NCBI RefSeq assembly: GCF_024498175.1
Contig: NZ_CP101823.1
Location: forward strand, 372,001-436,000
Length of the DNA stretch: 64,000 nt
DNA from: Haloplanus salinarum
GTDB taxonomy: Archaea > Halobacteriota > Halobacteria > Halobacteriales > Haloferacaceae
Direction: 5' to 3'
Positions 35,698 to 44,217 of the stretch are shown piece by piece. Within the stretch, counting starts at the first letter, position 1. Each line of letters opens with the position of its first letter. Both the position numbers and the translations under genes were made by a program. The notes beneath the pieces were generated by a model that worked only from the letters and a program-made list of their open reading frames with translations, ran no database searches and was not told where the DNA came from.

Positions 35698-35867
35698 CGG
35701 GGAACTTCGTCACCGTCGAGTGCGCCGACTGTGGCAACGAACAGACCGTCTTCGACAAGGTGTCGACGACGGTGAACTGCGCGGTCTGCGGGAGCACGCT
35801 CGCCCGCCCGACGGGCGGCCACGCCGCCTTCGAGGGCGAGGTCACCGGCACCGTCGAGGCACGCTGA
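35694..35867 (+). CDS. rps27e: Ribosomal protein S27e (eS27)
   Basis: A 57-residue small-subunit zinc-ribbon protein, too short for many gene callers. The cysteines are in [10 protein letters not shown] and [10 protein letters not shown]. Its ATG overlaps the L44e stop as ATGA (35694-35697), so the two are translationally coupled. Haloarchaeal S27e is of this length. Confidence 0.95.
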   Translation: MTGNFVTVECADCGNEQTVFDKVSTTVNCAVCGSTLARPTGGHAAFEGEVTGTVEAR

Positions 35868-35871
35868 CACC

Positions 35872-36672
35872 ATGAAGTACAGTGGCTGGCCCGAACCGGG
35901 TGAACTCGTCGTCGGCAAGGTCGACGAGATAACCGACTTCGGCGTGTTCGTCGACCTCGAGGAGTACGAGGACAAGCGCGGGCTCGCACACATCAGCGAG
36001 GTCGCCAGCGGCTGGATCAAGAACGTCCGCGACCACGTCCGCGAGGGACAGACGGTCGTCGCGAAGGTGCTCGACGTCGACGAGGGGTCCCAGCAGATCG
36101 ACCTCTCGATCAAGGACGTCAACGAGCACCAGCACAAGGAGAAGATTCAGGAGTGGAAAAACGAGCAGAAGGCCGACAAGTGGATGACACTCGCCCTCGG
36201 CGAGGACGTCGCCGACGAGGAGTACCGGCGGGTCGCCGACGCGCTCCTCGCGGAGTTCGAGAGCCTCTACGACGCCTTCGAGTCGGCGGCCATCCACGGC
36301 ACCGAGGCCCTCGACGACGTCGACCTCGACGACGACGACGTCGAGACGGTCGTCTCCACGGCCCGCGAGAACGTCTCGGTCCCCTACGTCAACGTCACGG
36401 GCTACGTCGACCTGGAGTGTCCGAACGGGGACGGCGTCGACCACATCAAGGAGGCGCTGCAGGCCGCGGAAGGCAACGGCGACGTGAGCGACGAGATCGA
36501 ACTGTCGGTCTCCTACGTCGGGTCGCCGGAGTACCGTATCCAGGTGCAGGCCCCCGACTACAAGCGGGCGGAGTCGGAACTCGAAGCCAGCGCCGAGCGC
36601 GCCCGCGAGGCAATCACGACGGCGGGCGGCACGGCACGGTACCACCGCGAGCGCGAGACCGACGACGAATGA
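35872..36672 (+). CDS. eif2a: Translation initiation factor 2, alpha subunit
   Basis: A 266-residue aIF2alpha, one of three subunits of the factor that brings initiator tRNA to the ribosome. Residues 8-85 are an S1 RNA-binding domain ([34 protein letters not shown]), followed by a helical domain and a C-terminal alpha-beta domain ([16 protein letters not shown]) that contacts the gamma subunit. It starts four bases after S27e. The phosphorylatable Ser of eukaryotic eIF2alpha is not obvious in the S1 loop. Confidence 0.96.
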   Translation: MKYSGWPEPGELVVGKVDEITDFGVFVDLEEYEDKRGLAHISEVASGWIKNVRDHVREGQTVVAKVLDVDEGSQQIDLSIKDVNEHQHKEKIQEWKNEQKADKWMTLALGEDVADEEYRRVADALLAEFESLYDAFESAAIHGTEALDDVDLDDDDVETVVSTARENVSVPYVNVTGYVDLECPNGDGVDHIKEALQAAEGNGDVSDEIELSVSYVGSPEYRIQVQAPDYKRAESELEASAERAREAITTAGGTARYHRERETDDE

Positions 36673-36739
36673 CCGCTCCGATCGCGTGCCGGAGCCGGCA
36701 CACGCTCACCGATGCCGGTGCCCGGACGCGAACGGGAGC

Positions 36740-36922
36740 ATGAAGGCGGACATCCGGGTGTGTGGCTCGTGGGAGCGTGCCCACGACCGCCCGGTGTACA
36801 CGCTCGACGAGACCTGTCCGGAGTGCGGCGCCGAGGCGGTCAACAGCGCGCCCGCGCCGTTCGATCCTGCGGACCCGTACGGGGAGTACCGACGCGCTCT
36901 TAAGCGCCGCGAACGCGAATAG
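36740..36922 (+). CDS. nop10: Ribosome biogenesis protein Nop10
   Basis: A 60-residue H/ACA ribonucleoprotein subunit that assists pseudouridylation of RNA with Cbf5, Gar1 and L7Ae. The C-terminal basic helix and linker (PAPFDPADPYGEYRRALKRR) are canonical. The zinc ribbon is incomplete: the second knuckle CPEC is intact, but the first knuckle has only one Cys (VCGSW), a feature I also associate with haloarchaeal Nop10, so zinc may be bound weakly or not at all. The start at ATG 36740 gives the normal length; upstream frame is not coding. Six bases separate it from the PAC2 gene. Confidence 0.9.
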   Translation: MKADIRVCGSWERAHDRPVYTLDETCPECGAEAVNSAPAPFDPADPYGEYRRALKRRERE

Positions 36923-36927
36923 GCGGT

Positions 36928-37686
36928 ATGGACGCCATCGAGATCGAGACGGTCGCGGAGGCGACGCCGTCGGACCCGGTGTTGATCGAGGGGCTCCCCG
37001 GCGTCGGCCACGTTGGCAAACTCGCCGCGGAGTACCTGCTGGAGGAGTTCGAGAGCGAACTCGTCCGCCGCGTCTACGCCGACGAGTTCCCGCCGCAGGT
37101 GAGCATCGACGACGAGGGTGTCGCCGAACTGGTCTGTGCCGAGTTCCACGCCGTCGAGACCGAGGGCCGCGACCTGCTCGTCCTCACCGGCGACCACCAG
37201 GCCGGGAGCAACGCCGGCCACTACCACCTCACCGAGGCGTTCCTCGACGTCGCCACGGAGCTCGGGACCGACCGGCTCTTCGCCCTCGGCGGCGTCCCCA
37301 CCGGCGAACTCATCGAGGAGTACCACGTCCTCGGCGCGGTGACCGACGCCGACCTGAAGGGGGACCTGACGGACGCGGGCGTCGAGTTCCGCGACGACGA
37401 GCCCGCCGGCGGCATCGTCGGCGTCAGCGGCCTGTTGCTGGGGCTCGGCCGCCGTCGCGGCCTCGACGCCGCCTGCCTGATGGGCGAGACCAGCGGCTAC
37501 TTGGTCGATCCCAAGAGTGCCCGGGCCGTCCTCGAAGTGCTGGAGTCGGTCCTCGGGTTCGAACTCGACTACGAGTCCCTGGAGGACCGGGCCGAGGAGA
37601 TGGAGGAGGTCGTCGGCAAGATCCAGGAGATGCAAAACCAGAGCGCCCAGGTGCCGACCGACGACGACCTCCGGTATATCGGCTGA
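36928..37686 (+). CDS. Proteasome-assembly-chaperone-like protein (PAC2 family)
   Basis: A 252-residue PAC2-family protein. Motifs include LIEGLPGVGHVGKLAAEYL at the start, PPQVSIDDEG, LTGDHQA, and ALGGVPTGEL and GVSGLLLGL in the second half. The eukaryotic relatives assist assembly of the 20S proteasome alpha ring; in archaea the gene is regularly linked to nop10 and aIF2alpha as here, and it is thought to act in proteasome or ribosome biogenesis. The C-terminal 45 residues form a charged helix. Last gene of the translation operon. Confidence 0.9.
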   Translation: MDAIEIETVAEATPSDPVLIEGLPGVGHVGKLAAEYLLEEFESELVRRVYADEFPPQVSIDDEGVAELVCAEFHAVETEGRDLLVLTGDHQAGSNAGHYHLTEAFLDVATELGTDRLFALGGVPTGELIEEYHVLGAVTDADLKGDLTDAGVEFRDDEPAGGIVGVSGLLLGLGRRRGLDAACLMGETSGYLVDPKSARAVLEVLESVLGFELDYESLEDRAEEMEEVVGKIQEMQNQSAQVPTDDDLRYIG

Positions 37687-37738
37687 GCGGGTCGCCGCCG
37701 TCGGGAAACTCTTTACCGCGCGACTCCAACAGGGGGGC

Positions 37739-38338
37739 GTGCCTCTGGAGTGGGTGTCCCTGCTGCCGACGTGGCTGGTCGCCGGGGTCGCCATGGGCGT
37801 CGCCGTCGCCCTCCTGATCGCGGGCATCTTCGTCGCCGGGGATCGGCTCTTCCCCACCCCGTCGCCGGATCGGCGCCGCCGGATCGACGGGACCGACCGC
37901 CGTCGCGCGGAGATCCGGACCTACCTCGACACCGTCGGCGAGCGGTACGTCGAGGATGCGTCGGTCCACGCGGAGACGGTCGCTTTCTACCTGCCCGAAC
38001 GGGCGGTCGCCATCACCTTCGATCCGCAGGCGTACTTCGCCATCGACGGGACGGACACACACGCCGTCCTCTGTGAGCACGAGATGCCCGCGTCGGCGCT
38101 CGGTCGGCGACTCCCCTTCGACGTGCCCGAGGCCGGACGCCGGCGGTCGACGGCGGGAGGCGAGTCGGTCGGCGCCGCGTTCTCGCGGCTCGGCCTCCAG
38201 CCGACGGCCGACGCCGAGGAGGTCCGAGCGGCGTATCGACGGCGCGTGAAGGACGTCCACCCCGATCAGGGCGGGGACAGCGAGTCCTTCCGTCGCCTCC
38301 GCGAGGCCTACGCGACGGCCAAAGAGCACGCTGACTAG
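37739..38338 (+). CDS. Membrane-anchored J-domain protein
   Basis: A 199-residue protein from GTG 37739 (MPLEWVSLLPTWLVAGV). One membrane helix (residues 12-34) is followed by an uncharacterised domain (about 45-125) and a C-terminal J domain with HPD at residues 174-176 (VKDVHPDQGG) and an RLREAYATAKEH helix. J domains stimulate Hsp70 ATPases, so this would recruit an Hsp70 to the membrane. The window also encodes an Hsp70-kinase fusion 20 kb away; a link is only speculation. TATA-like CTCTTTACC (37710-37718) lies about 25 bases upstream of the GTG. Confidence 0.82.
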   Translation: MPLEWVSLLPTWLVAGVAMGVAVALLIAGIFVAGDRLFPTPSPDRRRRIDGTDRRRAEIRTYLDTVGERYVEDASVHAETVAFYLPERAVAITFDPQAYFAIDGTDTHAVLCEHEMPASALGRRLPFDVPEAGRRRSTAGGESVGAAFSRLGLQPTADAEEVRAAYRRRVKDVHPDQGGDSESFRRLREAYATAKEHAD

Positions 38339-38375
38339 CGTCACCGCTTTGGCCGTCGGGTCCCACCGGGCGAGC

Positions 38376-39071
38376 GTGCCCCCCTCGACTCCGCCGACGC
38401 AGGGCCGTGCGGTCCACCTCCCGTCGGCCGCGGCGCTCGTCGTCGCCGACCTCCACGTCGGCCGGGCCGCGGCGTCGAACGCCGGTCCCCTGCTCGACGA
38501 GCGCGCGGACCTCCGGGAGCGCCTCGCCGCGGTCGTCGCGGCGACCGATCCGGAGACGGTCGTTCTCGCGGGCGACCTGCTCCACCGGTTCGGGACGCCG
38601 CGGGCGCGGGCGGTCGGGACGCTCCGGACGCTCGCGGGGCGGATCCGGGCGGCCGGTGCCCGCCCCGTCGCCGTCGCGGGCAACCACGACGGCGGCCTCG
38701 ACGACGCGTGGCCGGGGCCGGTCCACGACGCCTACCGACTCGCCGACGGAACCGTCGTCTGTCACGGTCACGAGGCGCCCGCGACCGACGCCGCGCGGTA
38801 CGTCTGCGGGCACGTCCACCCGGCGCTGACGGTCGAGGGCGACAAGCGCGACTGCTTTCTCTGGACCGAGTCGGGGTACCGCGACCGGCCGACGCTCGTG
38901 CTCCCGGCGTTCTCGGCGGTCGCCGCCGGCGTCCGGGTCGAGCGACGTGACGACGTCGACTCGCCGCTGGTGTCGACCCTCGACGCGGCCCGTCCCGGCG
39001 TGGTCGCCGACGGGGAGACGCTGTGGTTTCCCCCACTTTCCGACCTGCGCCCCCACCTCCGGCGGCGATAG
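38376..39071 (+). CDS. Calcineurin-like metallophosphoesterase
   Basis: A 231-residue phosphoesterase of the archaeal TIGR00024/SbcD-related type. The five metal-binding motifs are present in order: VADLHVGR (Asp25, His27), AGDLLHRFG, AGNHDGG, CHGHEAP and CGHVHPALTV. Related proteins in archaea are often encoded next to Lhr helicases; none is present here. Start GTG 38376 preferred; a TTG 27 bases upstream is possible. The substrate (nucleic acid, nucleotide or phosphoprotein) cannot be decided. Confidence 0.86.
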   Translation: MPPSTPPTQGRAVHLPSAAALVVADLHVGRAAASNAGPLLDERADLRERLAAVVAATDPETVVLAGDLLHRFGTPRARAVGTLRTLAGRIRAAGARPVAVAGNHDGGLDDAWPGPVHDAYRLADGTVVCHGHEAPATDAARYVCGHVHPALTVEGDKRDCFLWTESGYRDRPTLVLPAFSAVAAGVRVERRDDVDSPLVSTLDAARPGVVADGETLWFPPLSDLRPHLRRR

Positions 39072-39200
39072 GATTTACTCGGCGGAGGTTCTCGACCGAG
39101 GTATGCAAGGACGGTCACGGCCACGGCGAAGAGCCGCCCCCCGCGTCGCCCGACGGCGCCCCGGGGAACGAGGACGTGGGCGGGGGTGGGGTGATTGACC

Positions 39201-40295
39201 GTGGACTACGAGGACGCCGACTTCGTCCGGGTGCTGGACGAGGACGGCGTCCCGGTCGACGAGGACGCGATTCCGGATCTGGACGACGGGACGCTCCTCG
39301 ACATGTACCGCGACATGCGCCTGACCCGTCACTTCGACGAGCGGGCGATCAACATCCAGCGGCAGGGCCGACTCGGCACCTTCGCCTCGTGTGCGGGGCA
39401 GGAGGGCGCGCAGGTGGGCTCGACGTACGCCCTCGCCGACGACGACTGGATCCTCTATCAGTACCGCGAACACGGCGCGGTGGTCGTCCGCGACCTGGAC
39501 GCCGGCTACCTGTCGTACTGGATGGGCCACGAGTCGGGCAACGCGACCCTCGCGGACAAACACGTCTTCCCGCTGAACATCACCATCGCCGACCACCTGC
39601 CCCACGCGGTCGGGATGTCGTGGGCGTCGAAGCTGAAAGGCGACGACCGTGCGGCGGTCGTCCACTTCGGCGACGGCGCCACGAGCGAGGGCGACTTCCA
39701 CGAGGCGATGAACTTCGCGGGCGTGTTCGACACCCCGACGGTCTTCTTCTGTAACAACAACGGCTGGGCCATCTCCCATCCGGTCGAGCGCCAGACGGCG
39801 AGCGACACCATCGCGGAGAAGGCGGCGGCCTACGGCATGGAGGGCGTCCGCGTCGACGGGATGGATCCGCTCGCGTGTTACACGGTGACGAAGGAGGCCG
39901 TCGAGCGGGCCCGCGACCCCGACGACGACGAGACGCGCCCGACGCTGATCGAGGCCGTCACCTACCGCTACGGCGCCCACACGACCGCGGACGATCCGAC
40001 CGTCTACCGCGACGAGGAGGAAGTCGAGCGTTGGAAGGACCGCGACCCGCTGGACCGGTTCGCGGCCTTCCTCCGTCGGACCGGCCGCCTGGACGACGAC
40101 CGGGACGACGAGATCAGGGCGGGAGTCGAGGACCACGTCGCGGCGGTCGTCGAGGCGGCGGCCGAGGTGGAGGCCGACCCGGCCTCCATGTTCGATCACG
40201 CCTACGGCGACCTGCCGCCGGCACTCCGCCAGCAGCGCGCGGGCTTTCTCGACATCCTGGACCGCTACGGCGACGAGGCGTTCGTGCGGGACTGA
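39201..40295 (+). CDS. Thiamine-diphosphate dehydrogenase E1 alpha subunit (orphan)
   Basis: About 364 residues of a pyruvate/branched-chain 2-oxoacid dehydrogenase E1 alpha family protein. It has MYRDMRLTRHFDERA, AGQEGAQVGS, and the TPP/Mg2+ motif GDGATSEGDFHEAMNFAG ending in NNNGWAIS, plus TYRYGAHTTADDP, the region phosphorylated in mitochondrial enzymes. It would decarboxylate a 2-oxoacid together with an E1 beta subunit, but no E1 beta, E2 or E3 gene is nearby. A stop codon (39192-39194) directly precedes TTG 39195, so the start must be TTG 39195 or GTG 39201. The last 31 bases overlap the convergent PH-domain gene. Confidence 0.87.
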   Translation: MDYEDADFVRVLDEDGVPVDEDAIPDLDDGTLLDMYRDMRLTRHFDERAINIQRQGRLGTFASCAGQEGAQVGSTYALADDDWILYQYREHGAVVVRDLDAGYLSYWMGHESGNATLADKHVFPLNITIADHLPHAVGMSWASKLKGDDRAAVVHFGDGATSEGDFHEAMNFAGVFDTPTVFFCNNNGWAISHPVERQTASDTIAEKAAAYGMEGVRVDGMDPLACYTVTKEAVERARDPDDDETRPTLIEAVTYRYGAHTTADDPTVYRDEEEVERWKDRDPLDRFAAFLRRTGRLDDDRDDEIRAGVEDHVAAVVEAAAEVEADPASMFDHAYGDLPPALRQQRAGFLDILDRYGDEAFVRD

Positions 40296-40894
40296 TCGTC
40301 GGGGTCGCCGTCCTCCTCGCCGTCCGCGAGCCGACGCTCGACCCGTTCGAACGCCTCGCGGGTGGCCCGGACCTCCTCGATCAACTCGGCCAGCTGGTCC
40401 GCGCTCGCGGGCCGGTCGCCGCCCTCGCCCTCGCCGCCCTCTCGCTCCGTCCGCTGGCGCTTCAACTCGGTGATGCGGTCGCGGACGGCGGGGGCGTCCG
40501 GGATGCCGTCGAAGGATATCTCGGCGCCGCTGCTGCCGGCCGTGCTGATCGAGATGGAGCCGTAGTCGAACTGCTTGCCCCAGAAGCTCCGGTTGAACTC
40601 CGTGTTCTGGATGCGGTCGAGGTCGACCGTCTCGATGTTGGTCGAGAAGATGCCCTGCTTGACGTACAGCGACTGGGTGGTGACCACGTACTCGGTGTTC
40701 TGGATCCGGAAGTAGGCGAAGGGCACCCCGAGGAGGATCAGGAAGCCGATCAACACGACGGTCAACACGAGGCCGGTCGCGATGGTGCCGTAGAGCGTCT
40801 CGAAGGCCGGCTGGCCGGTCCAGACGACCTCCTCGTCGGGGTCGAGCGAGAGCCACTCGGGCGGGGGTCCGTCGTCGACCGACGCCTCGCTCAT
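40265..40894 (-). CDS. PH-domain (YdbT/bPH2-like) membrane protein
   Basis: A 209-residue protein: a short soluble start with WLSLDPDEEVVWTGQPAFETLYG, two membrane helices (about residues 35-57), a bacterial PH-like domain (residues 60-140; YVVTTQSLYVKQGIFS and VDLDRIQNTEFNRSFWGK), then a helical, acidic C-terminus. The ATG overlaps the stop of the upstream paralogue as ATGA (40891-40894). The function of bPH2 proteins is unknown; some are membrane-scaffold or stress related. Its 3' end overlaps the convergent E1 alpha gene. Confidence 0.82.
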   Translation of the reverse strand: MSEASVDDGPPPEWLSLDPDEEVVWTGQPAFETLYGTIATGLVLTVVLIGFLILLGVPFAYFRIQNTEYVVTTQSLYVKQGIFSTNIETVDLDRIQNTEFNRSFWGKQFDYGSISISTAGSSGAEISFDGIPDAPAVRDRITELKRQRTEREGGEGEGGDRPASADQLAELIEEVRATREAFERVERRLADGEEDGDPDDQSRTNASSP

Positions 40895-41526
40895 CCGTCG
40901 CTCACCTCCCGGTCCAGGCGGTCGGCCGCCGCGCGCAGCGCGCCGAACTCGGTCAGGAGCGTATCGGCCGTCGCGGCGTCCAGTCCGGCCCCCGCGGGTC
41001 CCGACGACGCCGCGGCGAGCCCGCTTCCCCTCTCCGCGCCCACCAGCCGTCGGAGTTCGTCGCGGAGGGTCTCGGGGTCGTCGAGGTCGGTGAACCGGAG
41101 GTCGACGCCGTCGGTGCCCGCGGTGCTGATCGAGACGGCCCCGTAGTCGAAGAGGCGCCCCCAGACGTCCTTGTGGAGGGCGGTGCGCTCGACGTCCGCG
41201 AGGCCGACGCGCGTGACGCTCGTCGACAGGACGCCCCGCTTGCGGTAGCAGTTCCGGTCGGTGAGGACGTACTCGACGTTGACCGTCCGCAGGTAGCGCC
41301 ACGCGACCCCGGCGACCGCCGGGAGCGCGAGGAGGACGGCACCGCCGACGACGACCGGCGTGGACAGGACGAGCGTCCGGCCGGCGAGGACCGCGCCGGC
41401 CGCGAGGAGAGCGATCCAGAGGGTCGCCGCGACGACCGCCGGCAGGACGCGACGCACCCGCGGCGCGCCCTCCCAGACGACCGTCTCGCCGGTGTCGAGC
41501 GAGAACCAATCGGGACGAGAGGCCAT
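40891..41526 (-). CDS. PH-domain (YdbT/bPH2-like) membrane protein, paralogue
   Basis: A 211-residue protein with the same plan as its downstream neighbour: DWFSLDTGETVVWEGAPRVRRVLP, two membrane helices (about 28-82), the PH-like core (EYVLTDRNCYRKRGVLS and VGLADVERTALHKDVWGRLFDYG) and a helical acidic tail. The pair is translationally coupled and probably arose by tandem duplication, so the two proteins may form a hetero-oligomer (inference). ATG 41526 is preferred; the longer frame upstream is Arg-rich shadow. Confidence 0.82.
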   Translation of the reverse strand: MASRPDWFSLDTGETVVWEGAPRVRRVLPAVVAATLWIALLAAGAVLAGRTLVLSTPVVVGGAVLLALPAVAGVAWRYLRTVNVEYVLTDRNCYRKRGVLSTSVTRVGLADVERTALHKDVWGRLFDYGAVSISTAGTDGVDLRFTDLDDPETLRDELRRLVGAERGSGLAAASSGPAGAGLDAATADTLLTEFGALRAAADRLDREVSDG

Positions 41527-41617
41527 ACGCGGCGTTCTCCGGCGAGGCTTGTAAACGTTGGTCGCGGGTTTCGGGCCGAGACACGCCCGGGGTCTCCCCG
41601 TTCTTTCGGACCCGCAG

Positions 41618-42895
41618 TCACACCCCCGATAGCGCCGCTGCTGCGGCCTCCCGCCCGCTCCGCATCGCCCCCTGAATCGACGACCACGCCGTGTAATCCC
41701 CGGCGAGGTAGACGGGACCCGACGGGTCGTCGACGGCCGGCAGGTCGTCGTGGACGCCCGGCGGCTGGGCGAACTGGGCGAACTCGATCCGGTCGGTGTG
41801 GACGTGTTCCAGCCCGCCGAACCGCCGCTCGGGGTACCACGCCGCGAGCGCCTCGCGGGTCGCCTCGACGAGCGCCTCGTCGGCCGTATCGAGCGCGTCG
41901 TCGCCGAGGAAGGTGGCACAGAGCAGTCGGCGGTCGTCGGGGGCGTAACTCGGCGCCACCGCGGAGAGCGGGACGACGGCGTTCGGCCGGTCGTCGGCCG
42001 CGTTCAGGTGGATCTTCCGCGCGTCGTCGAGGGCGGGTCCGTCGGGCAGGGAGAGATACGCCGTGACGGACGGCCGGGCGGCCGTGGGAACCGACGGCAC
42101 GCCGGTCAGACGCTTTGCCGTCCGCGGGTCGGTGGCGACGACGGCGGCGTCGGCCTCGACGGTTCGGCGCTCGGTTTCGACGGTCACCCCGCCGCCGTCG
42201 GCCGTGACCGCGGCGACGGGCTCCTCGCGGTGGACCGTCGCCCCGGTCTCGCGGGCCCGCGTCGCCAACTGTTCGGGGACGGCGGCCATCCCCGCCGCCG
42301 GGAGGGCGATCAGCCCCTCGCTCATCGCCTTGAAGGTGTACTCGAAGACGCGCTTGGACGTCGAGAGCGACCGGTCGAGCATGATGCCGCCGTAGAAGGG
42401 CGCGACGAAGTTGTCGAGGTAGTCCGTGGAGAAGCCCCAGTCGCGGAGGTACTCGTCGATGGGGGCGTCGGGGCTCCCGAAGATGGCCGCCTCGTCGCGC
42501 CCGCCGACGTGCTGGCGGAGGGCGAGCGTCCGGAGCTTGTCGGTCGTCGTCACCTCGCGGTTGAACAGGGTGTCGGTGAGCGAGAGGGGGTCGCGCAGGG
42601 GATCCGAGAGCGTCGACCGCTCGCCGGGGCGGGCGATGACGGCGCCCGGCGAGAACGACTGCAGATCGAGCGCGGCGAGGTCGAGTTCCTCCCGGACGGC
42701 CGGATAGGCGGTGAAGAGGACCTGGAAGCCCCGGTCGAGGGTGAAGCCGTCCCGGCGGCGGGTCCGGACCCGGCCGCCCACCTCCTCGCGGCGTTCGAAC
42801 ACGGTGACGTCGGCGCCGGCGTCGGCGAGGTGTCGCGCGGCGACGAGCCCCGCCAGTCCGGCGCCCGCGACGGCGACCGACGGTGTGTCGTCCAT
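41618..42895 (-). CDS. FAD-dependent oxidoreductase (phytoene-desaturase/amine-oxidase-like)
   Basis: A 425-residue flavoprotein from ATG 42895. The dinucleotide-binding motif VAVAGAGLAGLVAARHLADAGADVTVFE (shortened here to its GAGLAGL core near residue 10) is followed by GGRVRT, and the C-terminus carries the second FAD motif VYLAGDYTAWSSIQGAMRSG (shortened: LAGDYTAWSSIQGAM). This arrangement is that of carotenoid desaturases and protoporphyrinogen/amine oxidases; the substrate is not evident. Haloarchaea make carotenoids, but no other carotenoid gene lies near. Divergent from the threonine-synthase-like gene (77 bases). Confidence 0.83.
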   Translation of the reverse strand: MDDTPSVAVAGAGLAGLVAARHLADAGADVTVFERREEVGGRVRTRRRDGFTLDRGFQVLFTAYPAVREELDLAALDLQSFSPGAVIARPGERSTLSDPLRDPLSLTDTLFNREVTTTDKLRTLALRQHVGGRDEAAIFGSPDAPIDEYLRDWGFSTDYLDNFVAPFYGGIMLDRSLSTSKRVFEYTFKAMSEGLIALPAAGMAAVPEQLATRARETGATVHREEPVAAVTADGGGVTVETERRTVEADAAVVATDPRTAKRLTGVPSVPTAARPSVTAYLSLPDGPALDDARKIHLNAADDRPNAVVPLSAVAPSYAPDDRRLLCATFLGDDALDTADEALVEATREALAAWYPERRFGGLEHVHTDRIEFAQFAQPPGVHDDLPAVDDPSGPVYLAGDYTAWSSIQGAMRSGREAAAAALSGV

Positions 42896-42972
42896 ACCGA
42901 TCGGTCGGCCGGCGGGGGTAAAGAAGCCATGCCCATGGACAGGGATTTGCCCCTCCGGTCGCAACCGCCGGC

Positions 42973-44142
42973 ATGGACACCCCCGAACGGCTCCTCGGGC
43001 TCGATTGCACGGCAACCGGCGAACGGTACGACCCCGGCCACGTCGGCCGGAGCGACGCCGGCGCACCGCTCGATCCCGTCTACGACCTCGACGCCGTCGA
43101 TCCCGCGGCCCTGCCGGCCGATCCGGGATCGATGTGGGACTACGACGCGCTCCTGCCAGTCGACGCCGGGGACGCCGTCTCGGCCGCCGAGGGAGCGACG
43201 CCGCTGCTCGACGCGCCCGACCTCGCCGCGGACCTCGGCGTCGGATCGGTCCGTCTCAAGGACGAGGGCCGGAACCCGACGGGGACGGTCCTCGACCGGG
43301 GGCTCTCGGTCGCGGTGACGATGGCCGACCGGCGGGGGGCGGACCTGCTGGCGCTCGCGGCCGCGGGCAACGCCGGCCAGTCCGCCGCGGCCTACGCCGG
43401 CCGCGCCGGCATCGACTGTTACGCCTACCTCCCCTCGCGGGCCCCCTTCCCGAACAAGGCGATGGTGAACGTCCACGGTGCGGACATGCGCGTGACCGGC
43501 GGGCGCTACTCCGACGCGCTCGCCGCCCTCCACGACGACCTGGCCCGCGAGTGGTACTCGCTCCAGGAGTTCACGACGCCGTACCGCCACGACGGCTACC
43601 GGACGCTGGCCTACGAAGTGGCCGGCGCGCGCGACTGGACGGCACCCGACGCCGTCGTCGTCGGCGTCGGCACCGGCGAGACGTTGGTGGGGATCGAACG
43701 CGGCTTCCGCGACCTCGTCGCCCTCGGCTTGACCGACCGAGTGCCCCGAATCCACGCCGTCCAGGCCGAGGGCTGTGCGCCCCTCGTCGACGCCCACGAC
43801 GACGACGGCGGGATCAGTGCGGTCGAGTATCCCGACACCATCTGCGGCGAACTCGAAATCCCCGAGCCCGCGGGTGGCGCCCTTGCCCTCGACGCCCTCG
43901 CCGCGAGCGGCGGCGAGGCAGTCGCCGTCGCCGACGAGGACCTCCTGGAGAGCGCGGTGGCGCTGACACAGCGACTCGGGACCGAAGTGGGCGCGACGGG
44001 CGGCGCCGCGGCCGCCGGCGCTTGGGCGCTCGCCGAGCGGGGGGAACTCGACGACGACGGGACGGTGGTGCTTGTCAACGCCGACGCCGGCGTGAAGACG
44101 GCCGACCTGCTCCGGAGCCACCTGATGGGCCAGGGCGTCTGA
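42973..44142 (+). CDS. Threonine-synthase-like protein lacking the PLP lysine
   Basis: A 389-residue fold-type II (tryptophan-synthase-beta-like) protein closest to threonine synthases: a vestigial N-terminal zinc-knuckle region (LLGLDCTATGERYDPG with one Cys), KDEGRNPTG, AAGNAGQSAAAYAGRAG, GVGTGETLVGI and ATGGAAAAGAWAL. In true enzymes NPTGSFKDRG carries the Schiff-base Lys. Here residues 101-110 read NPTGTVLDRG, with Leu107 where Lys belongs, so it can hardly work as a PLP threonine synthase. It could be a non-catalytic paralogue, a regulator, or an enzyme with a different mechanism. Gene appears intact with normal codon use. Confidence 0.85.
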   Translation: MDTPERLLGLDCTATGERYDPGHVGRSDAGAPLDPVYDLDAVDPAALPADPGSMWDYDALLPVDAGDAVSAAEGATPLLDAPDLAADLGVGSVRLKDEGRNPTGTVLDRGLSVAVTMADRRGADLLALAAAGNAGQSAAAYAGRAGIDCYAYLPSRAPFPNKAMVNVHGADMRVTGGRYSDALAALHDDLAREWYSLQEFTTPYRHDGYRTLAYEVAGARDWTAPDAVVVGVGTGETLVGIERGFRDLVALGLTDRVPRIHAVQAEGCAPLVDAHDDDGGISAVEYPDTICGELEIPEPAGGALALDALAASGGEAVAVADEDLLESAVALTQRLGTEVGATGGAAAAGAWALAERGELDDDGTVVLVNADAGVKTADLLRSHLMGQGV

Positions 44143-44181
44143 GAGTTCCCACCCGCCCACTCCGATATTCGGCGCGACAGG

Positions 44182-44203
44182 TTTATAGATTAGACGCGTC
44201 TAA
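44182..44203 (+). promoter_or_regulatory. TATA box and 14-bp palindromic operator before the DtxR gene
   Basis: TTTATA (44182-44187) is followed directly by the perfect palindrome TTAGACGCGTCTAA (44190-44203). Transcription would start near 44212, just before ATG 44218, so a protein bound to the palindrome would block transcription initiation. The site is the natural operator for autoregulation by the DtxR-family repressor encoded downstream. Confidence 0.7.
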
Positions 44204-44217
44204 ATCGGGCCGAGTAG

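Noticed and set aside
39103-39198. ATG after a TATA-like GATTTAC upstream of the E1 alpha gene, and an acidic-looking frame CKDGHGHGEEPPP at 39104
   Set aside because: The ATG frame is Arg-rich; the acidic frame has no start codon in place. Neither could be supported; a short frameshifted gene remains possible.
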